Shown in pieces: positions 19,732-20,338 of a stretch of 20,338 nt of DNA. The stretch comes from Leptospira ellisii. GTDB taxonomy: Bacteria; Spirochaetota; Leptospiria; Leptospirales; Leptospiraceae. Under the pieces are notes generated by a model. It was given only the letters and a program-made list of their open reading frames with translations. It was not told where the DNA came from and made no database searches. The stretch is taken from NCBI RefSeq assembly GCF_002811955.1, contig NZ_NPEF01000053.1, positions 1-20,338 of the forward strand, given 5' to 3'. Each line of letters opens with the position of its first letter. Position 1 is the first letter of the stretch. A program made the position numbers and the translations under genes.

Positions 19732-20338
19732 GTGCTGAATAAAAAGACCAATCTGACCGGAAGACAAAAGGCCGCGATATTTCTCATTGCGGTCGGGAGC
19801 GAGGTTTCTTCCGAGATCTTCAAACATCTTCGAGAGGACGAGATCGAACAGATCACCTTCGAAATCGCACGTTTGGACAAGATCACTCCGGAAGACAAGG
19901 AAAAGGTCTTAGTAGAATTCAACGAGCTGATGATGGCGCAGGAGTTCATCTCCAACGGGGGGATCGATTTCGCCCGGGGTCTTTTGGAGAAGGCTCTCGG
20001 AAATCAGAAAGCCATCGATATTATCAACCGACTCACTTCTTCTCTGCAAGTCAGACCGTTCGACTTTATTCGAAGAACGGATCCGCAGCATTTATTGAAC
20101 TTTATCCAGAACGAACACCCCCAGACGATCGCGCTTATTCTTTCCTATTTGGATCCGCAAAAGGCGTCCAACATCCTTTCCAATCTTCCGCATACGATTC
20201 AGGCGGAAGTGGCGAAACGGATCGCGACGATGGACCGGGTCAGTCCGGACGTACTTCGGGAAGTGGAGCGGGTTCTCGAAAGAAAACTCTCAACCTTGGC
20301 TTCGGAAGATTATACCTCCGCCGGTGGTATCGACTCGG
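19732..20338 (+). CDS. fliG: Flagellar motor switch protein FliG (5' part, cut by the window edge)
   Basis: FliG sits on the rotor MS ring and couples it to the stator MotA and the switch proteins FliM and FliN. About 202 of the expected 335-345 residues are present. The N-terminal domain opens LTGRQKAAIFLIAVGSEVSS and includes LREDEIEQITFEIARL. The middle domain has the conserved EHPQT motif (IQNEHPQTIALILSYL), followed by LREVERVLERKL. The C-terminal torque-generating charged helix lies beyond the window. The start is GTG at 19732; the frame is closed by TAG at 19705, so only GTG or the following CTG can start it. No ribosome-binding site is visible. In spirochaetes the motor drives periplasmic flagella, and more than one fliG copy is common. 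Confidence 0.96.
   Translation, partial: MLNKKTNLTGRQKAAIFLIAVGSEVSSEIFKHLREDEIEQITFEIARLDKITPEDKEKVLVEFNELMMAQEFISNGGIDFARGLLEKALGNQKAIDIINRLTSSLQVRPFDFIRRTDPQHLLNFIQNEHPQTIALILSYLDPQKASNILSNLPHTIQAEVAKRIATMDRVSPDVLREVERVLERKLSTLASEDYTSAGGIDS

Overview
The window looks like the replication-origin end of chromosome I of a pathogenic-clade Leptospira (spirochaete). The order dnaN-recF-DUF721-gyrB-gyrA, the minus-strand gene that I recognise as the major leptospiral lipoprotein LipL21, the spirochaetal lipoboxes and the flagellar-motor gene fliG at the right edge all point to this. The base composition appears clearly richer in G+C than L. interrogans, and LipL21 differs from the L. interrogans protein as I remember it at a few residues, so a higher-GC pathogenic species is more likely. 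The species call is an inference.

Layout. Positions 1-8349 hold a rightward replication and topology cluster: dnaN (sliding clamp), recF, a DciA-like DUF721 gene, gyrB, gyrA and a dus tRNA-dihydrouridine synthase, with short gaps or overlaps. A perfect DnaA-box match lies before dnaN, so the origin is probably just to the left. Positions 8350-10095 hold two lipoprotein genes facing each other: an uncharacterised 244-aa lipoprotein (plus) and lipL21 (minus), separated by a strong bidirectional terminator. Positions 10096-12561 hold a pair of rightward genes: an exported VWA-like protein and a degenerate AAA+/Fis protein. The latter overlaps tail-to-tail with holA (DNA polymerase III delta, minus). 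Positions 13601-14447 hold a possible 71-aa gene (plus) and maf (minus).

Positions 14506-17273 form a tight four-gene rightward unit: an exported helical protein, a small lipoprotein, a FabG-type SDR reductase and a YciO-type member of the Sua5/YrdC family. Positions 17470-19158 encode a lipoprotein predicted to be a seven-bladed calcium-binding beta-propeller. It ends one base from a convergent Spx/ArsC-like gene. fliG then starts divergently and runs off the window.

How they fit together: the left third is DNA replication and supercoiling machinery, with holA and dciA extending it. The rest is cell-envelope biology (four lipoproteins and two other exported proteins) mixed with housekeeping enzymes. 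The most unusual item is the Fis-family protein at 11668-12561. It has kept its P-loop, sensor II and DNA-binding helix-turn-helix, but has lost the Walker B aspartate, both arginine fingers and the sigma-54 contact loop. It sits directly behind a VWA protein whose metal site is also degenerate. No tRNA, rRNA, CRISPR array, insertion sequence or gene-free stretch above 300 bases was seen.
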